Origin: Ferrimonas balearica
GTDB lineage: Bacteria; Pseudomonadota; Gammaproteobacteria; Enterobacterales; Shewanellaceae
Direction of reading: 5' to 3'
Assembly (NCBI RefSeq): GCF_019802055.1
Contig: NZ_JAHVHW010000003.1
Location: 149,212 to 213,211 of the forward strand
Length of the DNA: 64,000 nt
In this document: piece by piece, positions 20,641 through 29,342 of the stretch
How the letters are laid out: each line of letters opens with the position of its first letter
Position numbering within the stretch: the first letter of the stretch is position 1
Notes under the pieces: generated by a model
What the model was told of the DNA's origin: nothing
Databases searched by the model: none
The model's input: only the letters and a program-made list of their open reading frames with translations
Made by a program: the position numbers and the translations under genes

Positions 20641-23181
20641 TTACTCGGCGCAGACTCCGTCTTTGATCAGGCAACCGTTACCGACGCTGATGGTACGACC
20701 CTGAGTCAGAGCGTGATCCGCCACCTGAGTCTGCATCTCAACCGTCACCAGCGGAGCGATGTTCGGATCCACACCCGGAATACCACCAGTGCTGGGATCG
20801 ATCAGCGAGCTATGCTGGCCTTTGGTAAAGCGCACAACCCCACTCACACGACCCGCAGAGTTGGAAGTGGTTTCGGTAATCGGCTGCAGGCCCAACGCGC
20901 GGATCAGCGGCTCAGTACCGGCCAGCGGGAAGCCTTCGACGGTGTTGGGCAGTGTCTGATCCTGAGGGTTAGTGCCGCCCTCTTCCAGATCACCCACCAC
21001 TTCAATCAGGTGCACGGGCGTGGTGTCCTTCGCCATGCCCAACAGTGCGCCGTGGTTGATCGGGTCCATGGACTCGATGGCCGTCTGCACCGCAAAAGCA
21101 AACGGCGGGATCACCTCAGCTTCTACCTGAGCCACTACCGCAGCACACTCCGGAGACTCGATAATGCCGCCGGTGCTCTCATCGATACACTGTGGCGCTA
21201 ATTCACTGACCAGAGTCACGATCAGCACCGGATTAAAGGTAGGTGAGCCCACAAAGGTGCCCGCCAAACCACCGGACGGTGCCACCAGAGAGGCGTTACT
21301 CAAGGCATAGGGGTTCGGTCCCAGTTCCGGATTCCACAGGGTGGTGTAGGTGGCCGCACCGGTACCGACAATGCCGCCCAGGCTTAAGCCCTGCAGGCTG
21401 ACCTTATCCATATCAAACAGCGGCGCTTGGCCCGCACCAACCTGAGCCATAGTCAGTCCAGTCAGTGCCAGACGCAGAGCGAGGTTATCAACAATGCCCT
21501 GGCGGAAGTTATCGCGCACAGACAGGGTGCTGCCGATGTTTACAAACGCCAGCGGATTGCCGTTGTCGTAGGCGTTGGTGCCCAGCAAAGCGCCTACGCT
21601 GGGATCCGTCGCACTCACTGCAAATACACCATCTGGTCCCATCAGCGCAGAGCGGGCACCATGCAGCGGCATATCGATGGAAACGGTGGCAATGCCTTTG
21701 GCGGCGTAAGTGCCAGCGGGGATCAGATTAAGCTCTTTCACACCACCCAGACCATGCAGAGTCAGGGCCACCGGCCAGCCTGCGGTCGGCGGAGACCAGG
21801 GTGCCCCCTGGGAGGCGTAGAACTGCTGCACACGCTCCCCGTCCGGGATGGTCATCTGTACCGGGATGGTGACACGCTCAGTAGGCGCAGGAACCGGGTT
21901 AAAACGGGTCAGGTGGCGAACGGCATCCACCGGCTCACCGGCGTCTGTCACAAAACTGGCACCCACCAGTACCGAGGGATCGACCAGGGCTTCGTTCGGG
22001 TCAATGCCTTGGGCAATCGCCTGCGTAGCAAAGCTCTCCTGGCTCAGCAGACCGCCCTGTACTGCCTGCAGTACCGCGACCGGGCTGTCTCCCAGAGCCG
22101 TCCAGCGGCCATTGATATCGCCACCGTTTTCGAGGCTGGGCATCACCTGGTAGTACGGAATGGTCAGCTCGGCGGTGTACATATCGGCCAGATCGGCGAC
22201 AACACAGGCAAAATCGTTGGGGTCACAGTCCGGCAGACCGTCGCCATCAAGATCGCCACCCTTCATACCAAGCGCTTCCGCAACGGTTACAACACCGAAT
22301 TGCGGGTTGCCGGGGACCCGGAACATCGGAGCCAGGTTTTTGAAGTCGGGTTTGAAGGCCGCATGGGCCGGATCCGGAGACACCATCAACTGAGAAAGGG
22401 TACCCACCACGTTGGTGACAGACTGAGTGGTGAATACGCCAGTGTAAGTGATGCTTTCCTTGTCCACAGAGTGGGCGGCAGCAAGGGAGTTTTCGTAGTT
22501 GTTTACCAGACCCTGCAGCAGCAGTTGGTCTGGTGTTACCAGCGGTGCGGTATTGATGTCCTGCTTCAGCAGTTCATAGGTGACGGACGGCATCACCGTC
22601 TGGCCTTCGGAATCGCTGATCTGGGTGGTGGTGATCACTGCATAGCTGCTTGATGGCTGCAGCGGCTTGAGCGGTACCATATTGATGGTATTGCCTGAAG
22701 GTGCGGTGATGAAGTCCTCACCGAAAATCAGCTCATCGCCCACTTTACAAATACTGAGAGACTCACCGCCGGCACACTCCGGATCGGGGCTCAACGGACC
22801 GCCCAAAGTGACCTCGAAGACGCGCACCGCGCCCGGTGCTGCCGCAGACGCCGCATCAAGTTCAATATCATCACCGCCAGGTACCACGGTAATGCTCATC
22901 GGCATGGTGGTGGACCAGCCATCCAGCGCGCCCAGCGCAATCTGCGGATCGGTGTAGTCGCCACTCTCGGCTTCACCCGGGATCTCAAGCGTCCCGTCGA
23001 AGGTGCCGGAGAAAAGCAGATCGTTTGGCAGTGCGAGCACGCCGGCGCCGGGATCAAACGCGACCCGAGAGAACGGAACCGGTGATGGTGTGTTCTCGAT
23101 GATTTCCTCGTAGCTGTCGCCGCTACACCCCACCAGCCCCAGGGCCGATGCGACAGCCGCGCTGAGCAACAAACGTTTCAT
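20641..23181 (-). CDS. VolA/Pla-1/cef-family extracellular lipase lipoprotein
   Basis: The 846-residue protein starts with a lipoprotein signal (MKRLLLSAAVASALGLVGC, Cys as lipidation site) and a short acidic spacer. The N-terminal third has the SRVAFDPGAGVLALPNDLLF opening typical of the Pla-1/cef family. The C-terminal part has an alpha/beta hydrolase core with nucleophile elbow GLSLGG and a late His in KGQHSSLIDP that could complete the triad. In Vibrio cholerae VolA is a surface-exposed lipoprotein releasing fatty acids from lysophospholipid; a similar role here is inferred. The ATG at 23181 follows GGGGAGAG. A terminator separates it from sohB. Confidence 0.85.
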   Translation of the reverse strand: MKRLLLSAAVASALGLVGCSGDSYEEIIENTPSPVPFSRVAFDPGAGVLALPNDLLFSGTFDGTLEIPGEAESGDYTDPQIALGALDGWSTTMPMSITVVPGGDDIELDAASAAAPGAVRVFEVTLGGPLSPDPECAGGESLSICKVGDELIFGEDFITAPSGNTINMVPLKPLQPSSSYAVITTTQISDSEGQTVMPSVTYELLKQDINTAPLVTPDQLLLQGLVNNYENSLAAAHSVDKESITYTGVFTTQSVTNVVGTLSQLMVSPDPAHAAFKPDFKNLAPMFRVPGNPQFGVVTVAEALGMKGGDLDGDGLPDCDPNDFACVVADLADMYTAELTIPYYQVMPSLENGGDINGRWTALGDSPVAVLQAVQGGLLSQESFATQAIAQGIDPNEALVDPSVLVGASFVTDAGEPVDAVRHLTRFNPVPAPTERVTIPVQMTIPDGERVQQFYASQGAPWSPPTAGWPVALTLHGLGGVKELNLIPAGTYAAKGIATVSIDMPLHGARSALMGPDGVFAVSATDPSVGALLGTNAYDNGNPLAFVNIGSTLSVRDNFRQGIVDNLALRLALTGLTMAQVGAGQAPLFDMDKVSLQGLSLGGIVGTGAATYTTLWNPELGPNPYALSNASLVAPSGGLAGTFVGSPTFNPVLIVTLVSELAPQCIDESTGGIIESPECAAVVAQVEAEVIPPFAFAVQTAIESMDPINHGALLGMAKDTTPVHLIEVVGDLEEGGTNPQDQTLPNTVEGFPLAGTEPLIRALGLQPITETTSNSAGRVSGVVRFTKGQHSSLIDPSTGGIPGVDPNIAPLVTVEMQTQVADHALTQGRTISVGNGCLIKDGVCAE

Positions 23182-23445
23182 TGGCTCTCCCCATTCCTTT
23201 GCTTTTATTTTGTCTTCCGGACCACTTTTGGTCACAATAACGGCCTGCAATGCCGGACGGGATCACACCTCCGGCATCGGGCAACATTAGCCAAAGTAAC
23301 GCAAAATCCTATGGTTAGCTACACTTTTGCAACCTTGCCGCAGCACAAAACAACAACGTGAACAACCATTTGTTTAAAACAGCAGTTTAACTTTGCGGCA
23401 ACCCTTGAAATCAGGGGCTTTAAGCCGAACCAGTCGAGTAATAGC

Positions 23446-24192
23446 ATGTTGGAATACTCTGCCTCACCCGAACTCCTGAAAGACAAAGTGATCCTGGTCA
23501 CCGGCGCCGGTGATGGCATCGGTAAGGAAGCCGCCTGTCAATTCGCCGCCCACGGTGCCACCGTGATCCTGTTGGGCCGTACCGTTAAGAAGCTGGAAGC
23601 GGTCTACGACGCGATTGTCGCCGCCGGTGGCCCCGAGCCCGCCATCGTTCCCCTGGATGCCAAAGGGGCCACTGAACAGAACTACATGGACCTGGCGGAC
23701 ACCATTGAGGAGCAGTTTGGTCGCCTGGATGGCCTGCTGCACAACGCTGCGGTTCTGGGCGCCCTGTCTCCCTTCGAGCAACTGGGCAAAGAGATGTTTG
23801 ATGAGGTGATGCAGGTTAACGTCACCGCTCAGTTCATGATGACCAAGGCCCTGCTGCCGGTGATCAAGAAGGCCCCCCATGGCTCTATCGTCTTTACCTC
23901 CTCCGGGGTGGGTCGCAAAGGTCGGGCTTTCTGGGGCGCCTACGCCATCTCCAAGTTCGCTACCGAAGGGATGATGGAGACCCTGGCCGATGAGTTGGAT
24001 GGCTCCAGCGTGCGCGCCAACTGCATCAACCCCGGCGCCACCCGCACCAGCATGCGCGCCACCGCCTTCCCGGCCGAGGACCCGCAAACCCTGCGCACCG
24101 CCGCAGAGCTGATGCCCACCTACCTCTACCTGATGGGCGACGACAGCCTGGCGGTTAACGGCCAGAGCCTGGACGCCCAGCCCAAGCGCTGA
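23446..24192 (+). CDS. yciK: YciK-family short-chain dehydrogenase/reductase
   Basis: A 248-residue classical SDR oxidoreductase with the NADP-binding Gly motif (LVTGAGDGIGKEAA) and the catalytic Ser in VFTSSGVGRKGRAFWGAY followed by YAISK with Tyr and Lys. Close agreement with E. coli YciK and the neighbouring sohB support the symbol. Its physiological substrate is not established. The gene is divergent from the lipase gene and ends in a strong terminator shared with convergent rluB. Confidence 0.93.
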   Translation: MLEYSASPELLKDKVILVTGAGDGIGKEAACQFAAHGATVILLGRTVKKLEAVYDAIVAAGGPEPAIVPLDAKGATEQNYMDLADTIEEQFGRLDGLLHNAAVLGALSPFEQLGKEMFDEVMQVNVTAQFMMTKALLPVIKKAPHGSIVFTSSGVGRKGRAFWGAYAISKFATEGMMETLADELDGSSVRANCINPGATRTSMRATAFPAEDPQTLRTAAELMPTYLYLMGDDSLAVNGQSLDAQPKR

Positions 24193-24197
24193 GGCAA

Positions 24198-24230
24198 CAA
24201 AAAAGGGCACCTTTCGGTGCCCTTTTTGTT
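24198..24230. terminator. Bidirectional terminator between yciK and rluB
   Basis: GGGCACC-TTTC-GGTGCCC is flanked by an A run on the left and five T residues on the right. Confidence 0.92.
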
Positions 24231-24240
24231 TGAAGCGGTA

Positions 24241-25116
24241 TCAGCCCTTGGTCGGACGTCCCTTGGCGGGACGGGCGCGGTGCTTGTGCACGGCGCGGCG
24301 GATTTTGCCCGCCTTAAGGGTTTTCTGGCGTCGGGCGCCCAGCTTGTCCTGAGAGAGCAGAGTGCGGCTCTCACGATCCAGCCCCACCATGTCACGCAGG
24401 TAGTTCACCTGCTCCAGCGGCAGCTCAACCCAGCCACCACGAGGCAGGCCCTTAGGCAGAGTGATGTCGCCATAGCGGATCCGCATCAGACGGCTGACCT
24501 GAACTTCCTGGCTCTCCCACAGACGACGCACTTCGCGGTTACGGCCTTCGCTCAGTACACCGTGGTACCAGGTGTTGAGACCTTCACCACCAGCGGGCAC
24601 CAAACGCTTGAACTGCGCCGTGCCATCTTCCAGCTCCACGCCGGTACGCAGGTTCTTCAGCATCTCTTCGGTCACCTCGCCGAAGACGCGGATGGCGTAT
24701 TCACGCTCCACTTCCTGCGACGGGTGCATCAAACGGTTGGCCAGTTCACCGTCGGTGGTGAACAGCAGCAGACCGGAGGTGTTGATGTCCAGACGACCGA
24801 CCGCAACCCAGCGGCTGTCGCGAACCTTGGGCAGGCGGTCAAATACGGTGGGGCGGCCCTGCGGGTCGGAACGGGAGCAGAGCTCTCCTTCCGGCTTGTA
24901 GTAAGCCAGCACCCGGCAGATGACGTCCTCTTCGGATTTCAGAGAAACCAGGTGTCCGTCGATACGGACCTTCAGTTCGGCACGCCCGTCCACACGGTCA
25001 CCCAACTTGGCGACCTGACCGTCGATGCTGACACGCCCGGCAGCAATCATGGCCTCGATCTCACGACGGGAGCCATGGCCGGCACGGGCCAATACTTTCT
25101 GTAACTTTTCGCTCAT
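24241..25116 (-). CDS. rluB: 23S rRNA pseudouridine synthase RluB
   Basis: RluB makes pseudouridine at position 2605 (E. coli numbering) of 23S rRNA. The 291-residue protein has an N-terminal S4 RNA-binding domain ([20 protein letters not shown]) and a RsuA-type catalytic domain with Asp110 in [10 protein letters not shown]. The [12 protein letters not shown] motif is also present, and the C-terminal tail is basic. It is the last gene of the minus-strand run rnm-yciO-scpA-scpB-rluB, 11 bp after scpB. RluB rather than RluE or RluF is chosen from sequence similarity and its location by scpAB and trp. Confidence 0.95.
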   Translation of the reverse strand: MSEKLQKVLARAGHGSRREIEAMIAAGRVSIDGQVAKLGDRVDGRAELKVRIDGHLVSLKSEEDVICRVLAYYKPEGELCSRSDPQGRPTVFDRLPKVRDSRWVAVGRLDINTSGLLLFTTDGELANRLMHPSQEVEREYAIRVFGEVTEEMLKNLRTGVELEDGTAQFKRLVPAGGEGLNTWYHGVLSEGRNREVRRLWESQEVQVSRLMRIRYGDITLPKGLPRGGWVELPLEQVNYLRDMVGLDRESRTLLSQDKLGARRQKTLKAGKIRRAVHKHRARPAKGRPTKG

Positions 25117-25127
25117 TCAGATCTTCT

Positions 25128-25712
25128 TTAATGTACTTGTGGCTCAGCCTCAACCTGACCGGCGCTTAAAAGGGCGTCGAGTGCGCCCTCCTCTTCCAGC
25201 GGCGGCAGACTGGACAGGCTGTCCAAACAAAAGTAGTGCAAAAACGCATCGGTGGTTGCATAGAGGGCGGGCCGTCCCGGCACCTCCTTATGTCCTACCA
25301 CCTTGATCCATCCCCTGTCCTGCAGGGTTCTCATGATATTGGCACTGACCGACACGCCGCGAACCTTCTCAATCTGTCCACGGGTTACCGGCTGGCGATA
25401 CGCAATCAGCGCCAGGGTTTCCAGCAACGCTCTGGAGTAACGGGGTGCCCGCTCCTCCCACAAGTTCCCCAAGAAGGGGCTCAGGCTCTCCAGCGTCTGG
25501 AACCGGTAGCCACCACCCACCTTGACCAGTTGAACCCCCCGGGGCCGGTAATCCAGCTCCAGTTCATCCAGCATCTCGTTGATGCGGCCAATGGAAACGG
25601 CAAAGCCCGCCAGCACGGAGTCCTTGAGACCGCGAGCGGTCATCGGAGCGTCCGCCACAAAGAGTGCGGCTTCAATCAGCTGTTTCAGCTGTTCATCGCT
25701 GACTCGATTCAT
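25128..25712 (-). CDS. scpB: Segregation and condensation protein B
   Basis: ScpB is a winged-helix kleisin partner of the SMC-ScpA chromosome condensation complex. The 194-residue protein has the family pattern LIEAALFVADAPMTARGL, then YSRALLETLALIAYRQPVTRGQIEKVRGV, and GHKEVPGRPALYATTDAFLHYF. Its ATG overlaps the scpA stop, indicating translational coupling. No smc gene is visible in the window. Confidence 0.96.
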   Translation of the reverse strand: MNRVSDEQLKQLIEAALFVADAPMTARGLKDSVLAGFAVSIGRINEMLDELELDYRPRGVQLVKVGGGYRFQTLESLSPFLGNLWEERAPRYSRALLETLALIAYRQPVTRGQIEKVRGVSVSANIMRTLQDRGWIKVVGHKEVPGRPALYATTDAFLHYFCLDSLSSLPPLEEEGALDALLSAGQVEAEPQVH

Positions 25713-26509
25713 GCTCTTGCCCTAACGTGGATCTGGCTGCCCGGTGCGGCCTGTTGCAGCTCAATCAGCTGCTCCTTGGTCAACTCAAGAATCGCCAGAA
25801 AACTCACCACCACGCCCGCTCGCCCCTCTTCAGGCTCAAACAGCGCCTGAAACGGCGTAAAGCGTTCCGTGGTCAGCATCTCCAGAATCCGGCTCATCCG
25901 CTCCCGGGTGGAGAGCACCTCCCGCTCAATGTGGTGGTGCTCAAAGTACTCGGTGCGCTGCAACACACTGCGCAATGCACCGAGCAACTCATCCAGGGAA
26001 ACCTCCGGTGGAACCACCGCCGGCACCAGGTCGGCCGCTTTCTCAGCCTTGGCTCGCCAGAAGTCGCGCTCCTCGCGGGGGCGGTCATCCAGCTCGGTCG
26101 CGGCGTTCTTGATCACCTCGTAGGCCTGCAGCTGTTTGATCAGCAGGGCTCGGGGGTCCTCCTCCTCCTCGCCCTCGTCCATCTGGCGTGGCAACAGGAG
26201 GCGGGATTTGATCTCCGCCAGGGTTGCCGCCATCACCAGATACTCAGCCGCCAGCTCAAACTTCATGGTTTCCATCAGGGCGATGTAGTCCATGTACTGG
26301 CGGGTGATGGTCACGATAGGCAGATCCAGGATATCCAGTTTCTGCTTACGGATCAGGTACAACAGCAGGTCGAGCGGGCCTTCAAAGGCCTCAAGAATCA
26401 CTTCAAGCGCTTCCGGCGGGATAAACAGATCCGCCGGCCACTGTGTGACCGGCTCACCCCGGACCAGCGCAAGGGGCAAAGGCTGTTGGATCTGCGGTGA
26501 AGGTTCCAT
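25709..26509 (-). CDS. scpA: Segregation and condensation protein A
   Basis: ScpA is the kleisin subunit that bridges SMC heads. The 266-residue product has the N-terminal FEGPLDLLLYLIRKQKLDIL signature, AAEYLVMAATLAEIKSRLLL, an acidic linker (EGEEEEDP-like), and a C-terminal winged helix ending in FLAILELTKEQLIELQQ. It is immediately followed by scpB with a 4-bp overlap and preceded by yciO at about 60 bp. Confidence 0.96.
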   Translation of the reverse strand: MEPSPQIQQPLPLALVRGEPVTQWPADLFIPPEALEVILEAFEGPLDLLLYLIRKQKLDILDLPIVTITRQYMDYIALMETMKFELAAEYLVMAATLAEIKSRLLLPRQMDEGEEEEDPRALLIKQLQAYEVIKNAATELDDRPREERDFWRAKAEKAADLVPAVVPPEVSLDELLGALRSVLQRTEYFEHHHIEREVLSTRERMSRILEMLTTERFTPFQALFEPEEGRAGVVVSFLAILELTKEQLIELQQAAPGSQIHVRARA

Positions 26510-26567
26510 TCACATCCCAGAAGAAAAACACGCCATTATACGCAAGAGGCTTGCCCCTTGTCAGTGA

Positions 26568-27188
26568 TTATTCGAAGGGGGTGGGGTCTCCCGCTCCCAC
26601 CCGGACCACGACGCCCTCACCTTCGGAGAAATCAACCACCGTGGTCGGGCTTTCACCGAGGTAGCCGCCGTGCATGATCAGGTCCACCTGATGCTCCAAC
26701 TTATCGCGGATGTCCTCGGGATCCGACTCCGCCAGCGTTTCACCGGGCAGGATAAGGGAGGTGGACATCATCGGCTCTCCCAACGCCTCCAGCAAGGCCA
26801 GTGCGATGGCGTTATCCGGCACCCGGATGCCGATGGTTTTGCGCTTGGCGTTGAGCAGGCGGCGGGGTACCTCTTTGGTGCCCTTAAACACAAAGGTGTA
26901 GGGTCCCGGTGTGTTGTTTTTCAGCAGGCGGAACGCGGCGTTGTCCACACGGGCGTAAAGGGACAGTTCGGACAGGTCCCGACACATCAGTGTGAAGTTG
27001 TGGTTTTCATTCAGTCGGCGGATGCGGCAGATCCGCTCCAAGGCCGATTTGTCGCCGATATGGCAACCCAGAGCGTATCCTGAGTCCGTGGGATAGACGA
27101 TCACCCCACCCTTCTGGATCATTGCCACCGCCTGATTAATCAGGCGGGACTGTGGGTTTTCCGGGTGAACATAGAAAAATTGGCTCAT
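26568..27188 (-). CDS. yciO: YciO, Sua5/YrdC/YciO-family protein
   Basis: A 206-residue cytoplasmic protein with the Sua5/YrdC fold, which binds nucleotide and RNA. Family members TsaC/Sua5 make threonylcarbamoyl-AMP for tRNA t6A; YciO is a paralogue whose role is less settled. Visible motifs are GGVIVYPTDSGYALGC at the N-terminus and KRKTIGIRVPDNAIA with STSLILPG in the core. It lies between rnm and scpA, as in other gammaproteobacteria. Confidence 0.92.
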   Translation of the reverse strand: MSQFFYVHPENPQSRLINQAVAMIQKGGVIVYPTDSGYALGCHIGDKSALERICRIRRLNENHNFTLMCRDLSELSLYARVDNAAFRLLKNNTPGPYTFVFKGTKEVPRRLLNAKRKTIGIRVPDNAIALALLEALGEPMMSTSLILPGETLAESDPEDIRDKLEHQVDLIMHGGYLGESPTTVVDFSEGEGVVVRVGAGDPTPFE

Positions 27189-27197
27189 AGAACGTCC

Positions 27198-28025
27198 TTA
27201 AACCCAGCCGAGATGATGCCAGACGCCGGGCTGTTCGGGGCGCTGAAGCCCCCGGCCCAACTCGATCCAGCGACCCGGCTGGTGAAAATCGGAACCGGCG
27301 GAGATCAGCAGCTCGTGCTCCTCCGCCAGGCTCAACAGAAAGCGGCGTTGGTCGGGGGACTGCTGGCACCCCAGTGCCTCCATCGCCATGCCGCCTGCCG
27401 CTTTAAACTCCCCTAGTAATTTACGCAACCACTTGTTGGAAAGCGAATATTTCCCCGGGTGAGCCAGTACCGAAACGCCGCCAGCCTGATGAATCACGCT
27501 GATCGCCTCCTCAATGCTGCACCACTGGGTTGCCACGTAGGCGCTTTGCCCTTTGCCCAGGTACTTATCAAACGCCGCCTGGGGTTGGCGAACAATACCG
27601 CGCTCCACCAATACCCGGGCAAAGTGACCCCGCCCAACGATGCCATCGCCCGCTTTGGTACGAGCCGCTTCGTAGGCCCCTTCAATGCGGCGCTTAGCCA
27701 GCTTTTCGCCGATGGCGATGGCCCGGGATTCGCGACTGGCCTGTTGCTGGGTCAGCAGTGCGGTCATCGCCGGATGGGTGACATCAAAGCCCAGCCCGAC
27801 AATATGGATTTCAAAGCCGTGCCAGCGGGTGGAGATCTCTACCCCCTCAATCAGGCGCACCCCCTCCTGCTCAGCAACGGGCTGTGCTTCCAGCAGTCCG
27901 GCGGTGGTGTCATGGTCGGTGATGGCCAGAATCGCCACCTGCTGCAAAGCAGCGCGTTTCACCAGTTCACTGGGAGAGAGCGTGCCGTCTGAAGCGGTGG
28001 TGTGGCAGTGCAGGTCGATTTTCAT
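27198..28025 (-). CDS. rnm: PHP-domain phosphoesterase RNase AM (YciV)
   Basis: A 275-residue PHP-superfamily metal-dependent phosphoesterase. E. coli YciV hydrolyses 3',5'-nucleotide bisphosphates and, as RNase AM, trims 5' ends of rRNA precursors. The N-terminal MKIDLHCHTTASDGTLSPSE holds the HxH motif. Later metal ligands appear in AITDHDTTAG, GVEIS, VLAHPGKY and GSDFH. The ATG at 28025 has AAGGAG upstream and was preferred over an extension into the trp promoter region. The gene is divergent from the trp operon, the same arrangement as in E. coli. Confidence 0.94.
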   Translation of the reverse strand: MKIDLHCHTTASDGTLSPSELVKRAALQQVAILAITDHDTTAGLLEAQPVAEQEGVRLIEGVEISTRWHGFEIHIVGLGFDVTHPAMTALLTQQQASRESRAIAIGEKLAKRRIEGAYEAARTKAGDGIVGRGHFARVLVERGIVRQPQAAFDKYLGKGQSAYVATQWCSIEEAISVIHQAGGVSVLAHPGKYSLSNKWLRKLLGEFKAAGGMAMEALGCQQSPDQRRFLLSLAEEHELLISAGSDFHQPGRWIELGRGLQRPEQPGVWHHLGWV

Positions 28026-28096
28026 GGGGCTCCTTGCTGTCAGAGCGCCATTGTACTTCACTCGATAAACAAAAACCCTATGGCGAAAATTCACCC

Positions 28097-28126
28097 TTGA
28101 CAGGGGGGGCTGCGGGTCTGTAGCCT
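28097..28126 (+). promoter_or_regulatory. Probable trp operon promoter
   Basis: A consensus -35 TTGACA (28097-28102) is followed after 18 bp by a weak -10 TAGCCT (28121-28126). It lies 50 bp before the trp leader peptide. No convincing TrpR operator (CTAG-centred palindrome) overlaps it; an inverted repeat GTGTAAA/TTTACAC (28131-28171) flanks the likely transcript start. Confidence 0.45.
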
Positions 28127-28174
28127 TCCGGTGTAAAGTTAAAACGTCAATTTTCTGGTACAGGTTTACACGGC

Positions 28175-28228
28175 ATGTTTATCCGTCAGTTCAACAACAT
28201 CGCATGGTGGTGGCACTCCCGAACATAG
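28175..28228 (+). CDS. trpL: trp operon leader peptide
   Basis: A 17-codon open frame reads MFIRQFNNIAWWWHSRT and has three consecutive Trp codons (28205-28213). It lies between the trp promoter and a strong attenuator, so it is the sensor peptide of transcription attenuation: ribosomes stall at the Trp codons when charged tRNA-Trp is scarce. It is followed at once by the leader segments that form the alternative hairpins. Only a weak ribosome site (CAGG) precedes the ATG. Confidence 0.9.
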   Translation: MFIRQFNNIAWWWHSRT

Positions 28229-28307
28229 CGGGGGTACGTTGAGCTGTACCTAAAGAAAAGACACCGAATCTTTAAACCCGCTTTCGACAACCGAAAGCGG
28301 GTTTTTT
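28216..28307 (+). promoter_or_regulatory. trp attenuator region
   Basis: Segment 1 (CTCCCG, 28216-28221) directly follows the Trp codons and can pair with segment 2 (AGCGGGG, 28227-28233). Segment 2 can instead pair with segment 3 (CCCGCT, 28277-28282), which blocks the 3:4 terminator. Segments 3 and 4 form a perfect 13-bp stem (28274-28286 with 28292-28304) with a 5-base loop and a T run to 28307. This is the classical attenuation layout and controls all genes to trpA. Confidence 0.88.
28274..28307 (+). terminator. trp attenuator terminator hairpin (3:4)
   Basis: AAACCCGCTTTCG pairs perfectly with CGAAAGCGGGTTT around ACAAC and is followed by T residues to 28307. Confidence 0.93.
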
Positions 28308-28328
28308 CATATCTGGGGAATACGAAGC

Positions 28329-29342
28329 ATGATCATCATCTTGAAACCCGGCGTCAGCGAACAGGATGCCAAGCAACTGGTTCAGAAAATTGAGTCCACC
28401 GGGTTGAAGCCACTCTATATGCCGGGTGTGGAGCGCACGGTTCTGGGCGCCATCGGCGATGAGCGCGTCCTGCAATCCCTGCATCTCGACAGTGACCCGA
28501 GAGTGGATGAGATCAAGCCGATTCTGTCCAAATACAAGCTGGTGTCCCGCGAGCTCAACCCGGTCGACAGCCATGTGATGCTGGGCCAGCATCTGGTGGG
28601 CGGCGGGCGCTTCACCGTTATCGCTGGGCCTTGCGGCGTAGAATCCCGGGAGCAACTGCTGGGTGTCGCGGAGATGATTCAGCAGCATCCCGTTGCGGCA
28701 CTGCGCGGCGGTGCCTTTAAGCCCCGCACCAGCCCCTACAGTTTTCAGGGATTGGGGGAAGAGGGCCTGAAGTTGCTGAAAGAGGCCAATGCCAAAACCG
28801 GCCTGCCTACCGTTTCCGAAGTGGTGGATGCGGCAGATGCGGAACTGATGGCCCAATACGTCGACTGTCTGCAGGTGGGTGCACGCAACATGCAGAACTT
28901 CCGTCTGCTTGAAGCGGTGGGGAAACTGGGCCTTCCCATCCTGCTGAAGCGGGGCATGAGCGCCACCATCGAGGAGTTGCTTCTGGCCGCCGAGTACATC
29001 GTAAATGCGGGCAACCCCAACGTCATTCTCTGTGAACGCGGGATCCGCACCTTTGAGACCGCCACCCGCAACACCCTGGACCTGAACGCTGTCGCCTACC
29101 TGAAACGCAAAACCCATCTTCCGGTTCTGGTGGACCCCAGCCACGGTACCGGTGTCCGCGAACTGATCGCCCCCCTCTCCTACGCGAGCGCTGCGGTCGG
29201 CGCAGATGGCATCATTGTCGAAACCCACCTGAACCCTGCCGAGGCCTTGTCCGATGGACATCAGGCGCTGAATGCGGAACAGTTTGCAGACCTGATCACC
29301 GGCTTGCGCCCCTTTGTTGAAGCGGCAGGAAAAACCTTATGA
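28329..29342 (+). CDS. 3-deoxy-7-phosphoheptulonate (DAHP) synthase, type I-beta
   Basis: This enzyme condenses phosphoenolpyruvate and erythrose-4-phosphate, the first step of aromatic amino acid synthesis. The 337-residue protein has an N-terminal ferredoxin-like domain of about 70 residues (MIIILKPGVSEQDAKQLVQK) and a TIM barrel with AGPCGVES, LRGGAFKPRTSPYSFQGLG, NMQNFRLL and VDPSHGTG. This domain order is that of I-beta (Thermotoga-type) enzymes, not the AroF/G/H I-alpha type of E. coli. It is the first structural gene of the trp operon, directly under attenuator control, and overlaps trpE by 4 bp. Its N-terminal domain may bind an aromatic effector; which one is unknown. Confidence 0.93.
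   Translation: MIIILKPGVSEQDAKQLVQKIESTGLKPLYMPGVERTVLGAIGDERVLQSLHLDSDPRVDEIKPILSKYKLVSRELNPVDSHVMLGQHLVGGGRFTVIAGPCGVESREQLLGVAEMIQQHPVAALRGGAFKPRTSPYSFQGLGEEGLKLLKEANAKTGLPTVSEVVDAADAELMAQYVDCLQVGARNMQNFRLLEAVGKLGLPILLKRGMSATIEELLLAAEYIVNAGNPNVILCERGIRTFETATRNTLDLNAVAYLKRKTHLPVLVDPSHGTGVRELIAPLSYASAAVGADGIIVETHLNPAEALSDGHQALNAEQFADLITGLRPFVEAAGKTL

Noticed and set aside
28120..28175. TrpR operator at the trp promoter
   Set aside because: No palindrome with CTAG half-sites (GTACTAGTTAACTAGTAC-like) is present; the GTGTAAA/TTTACAC repeat has a 28-bp spacer and is unlike TrpR sites.
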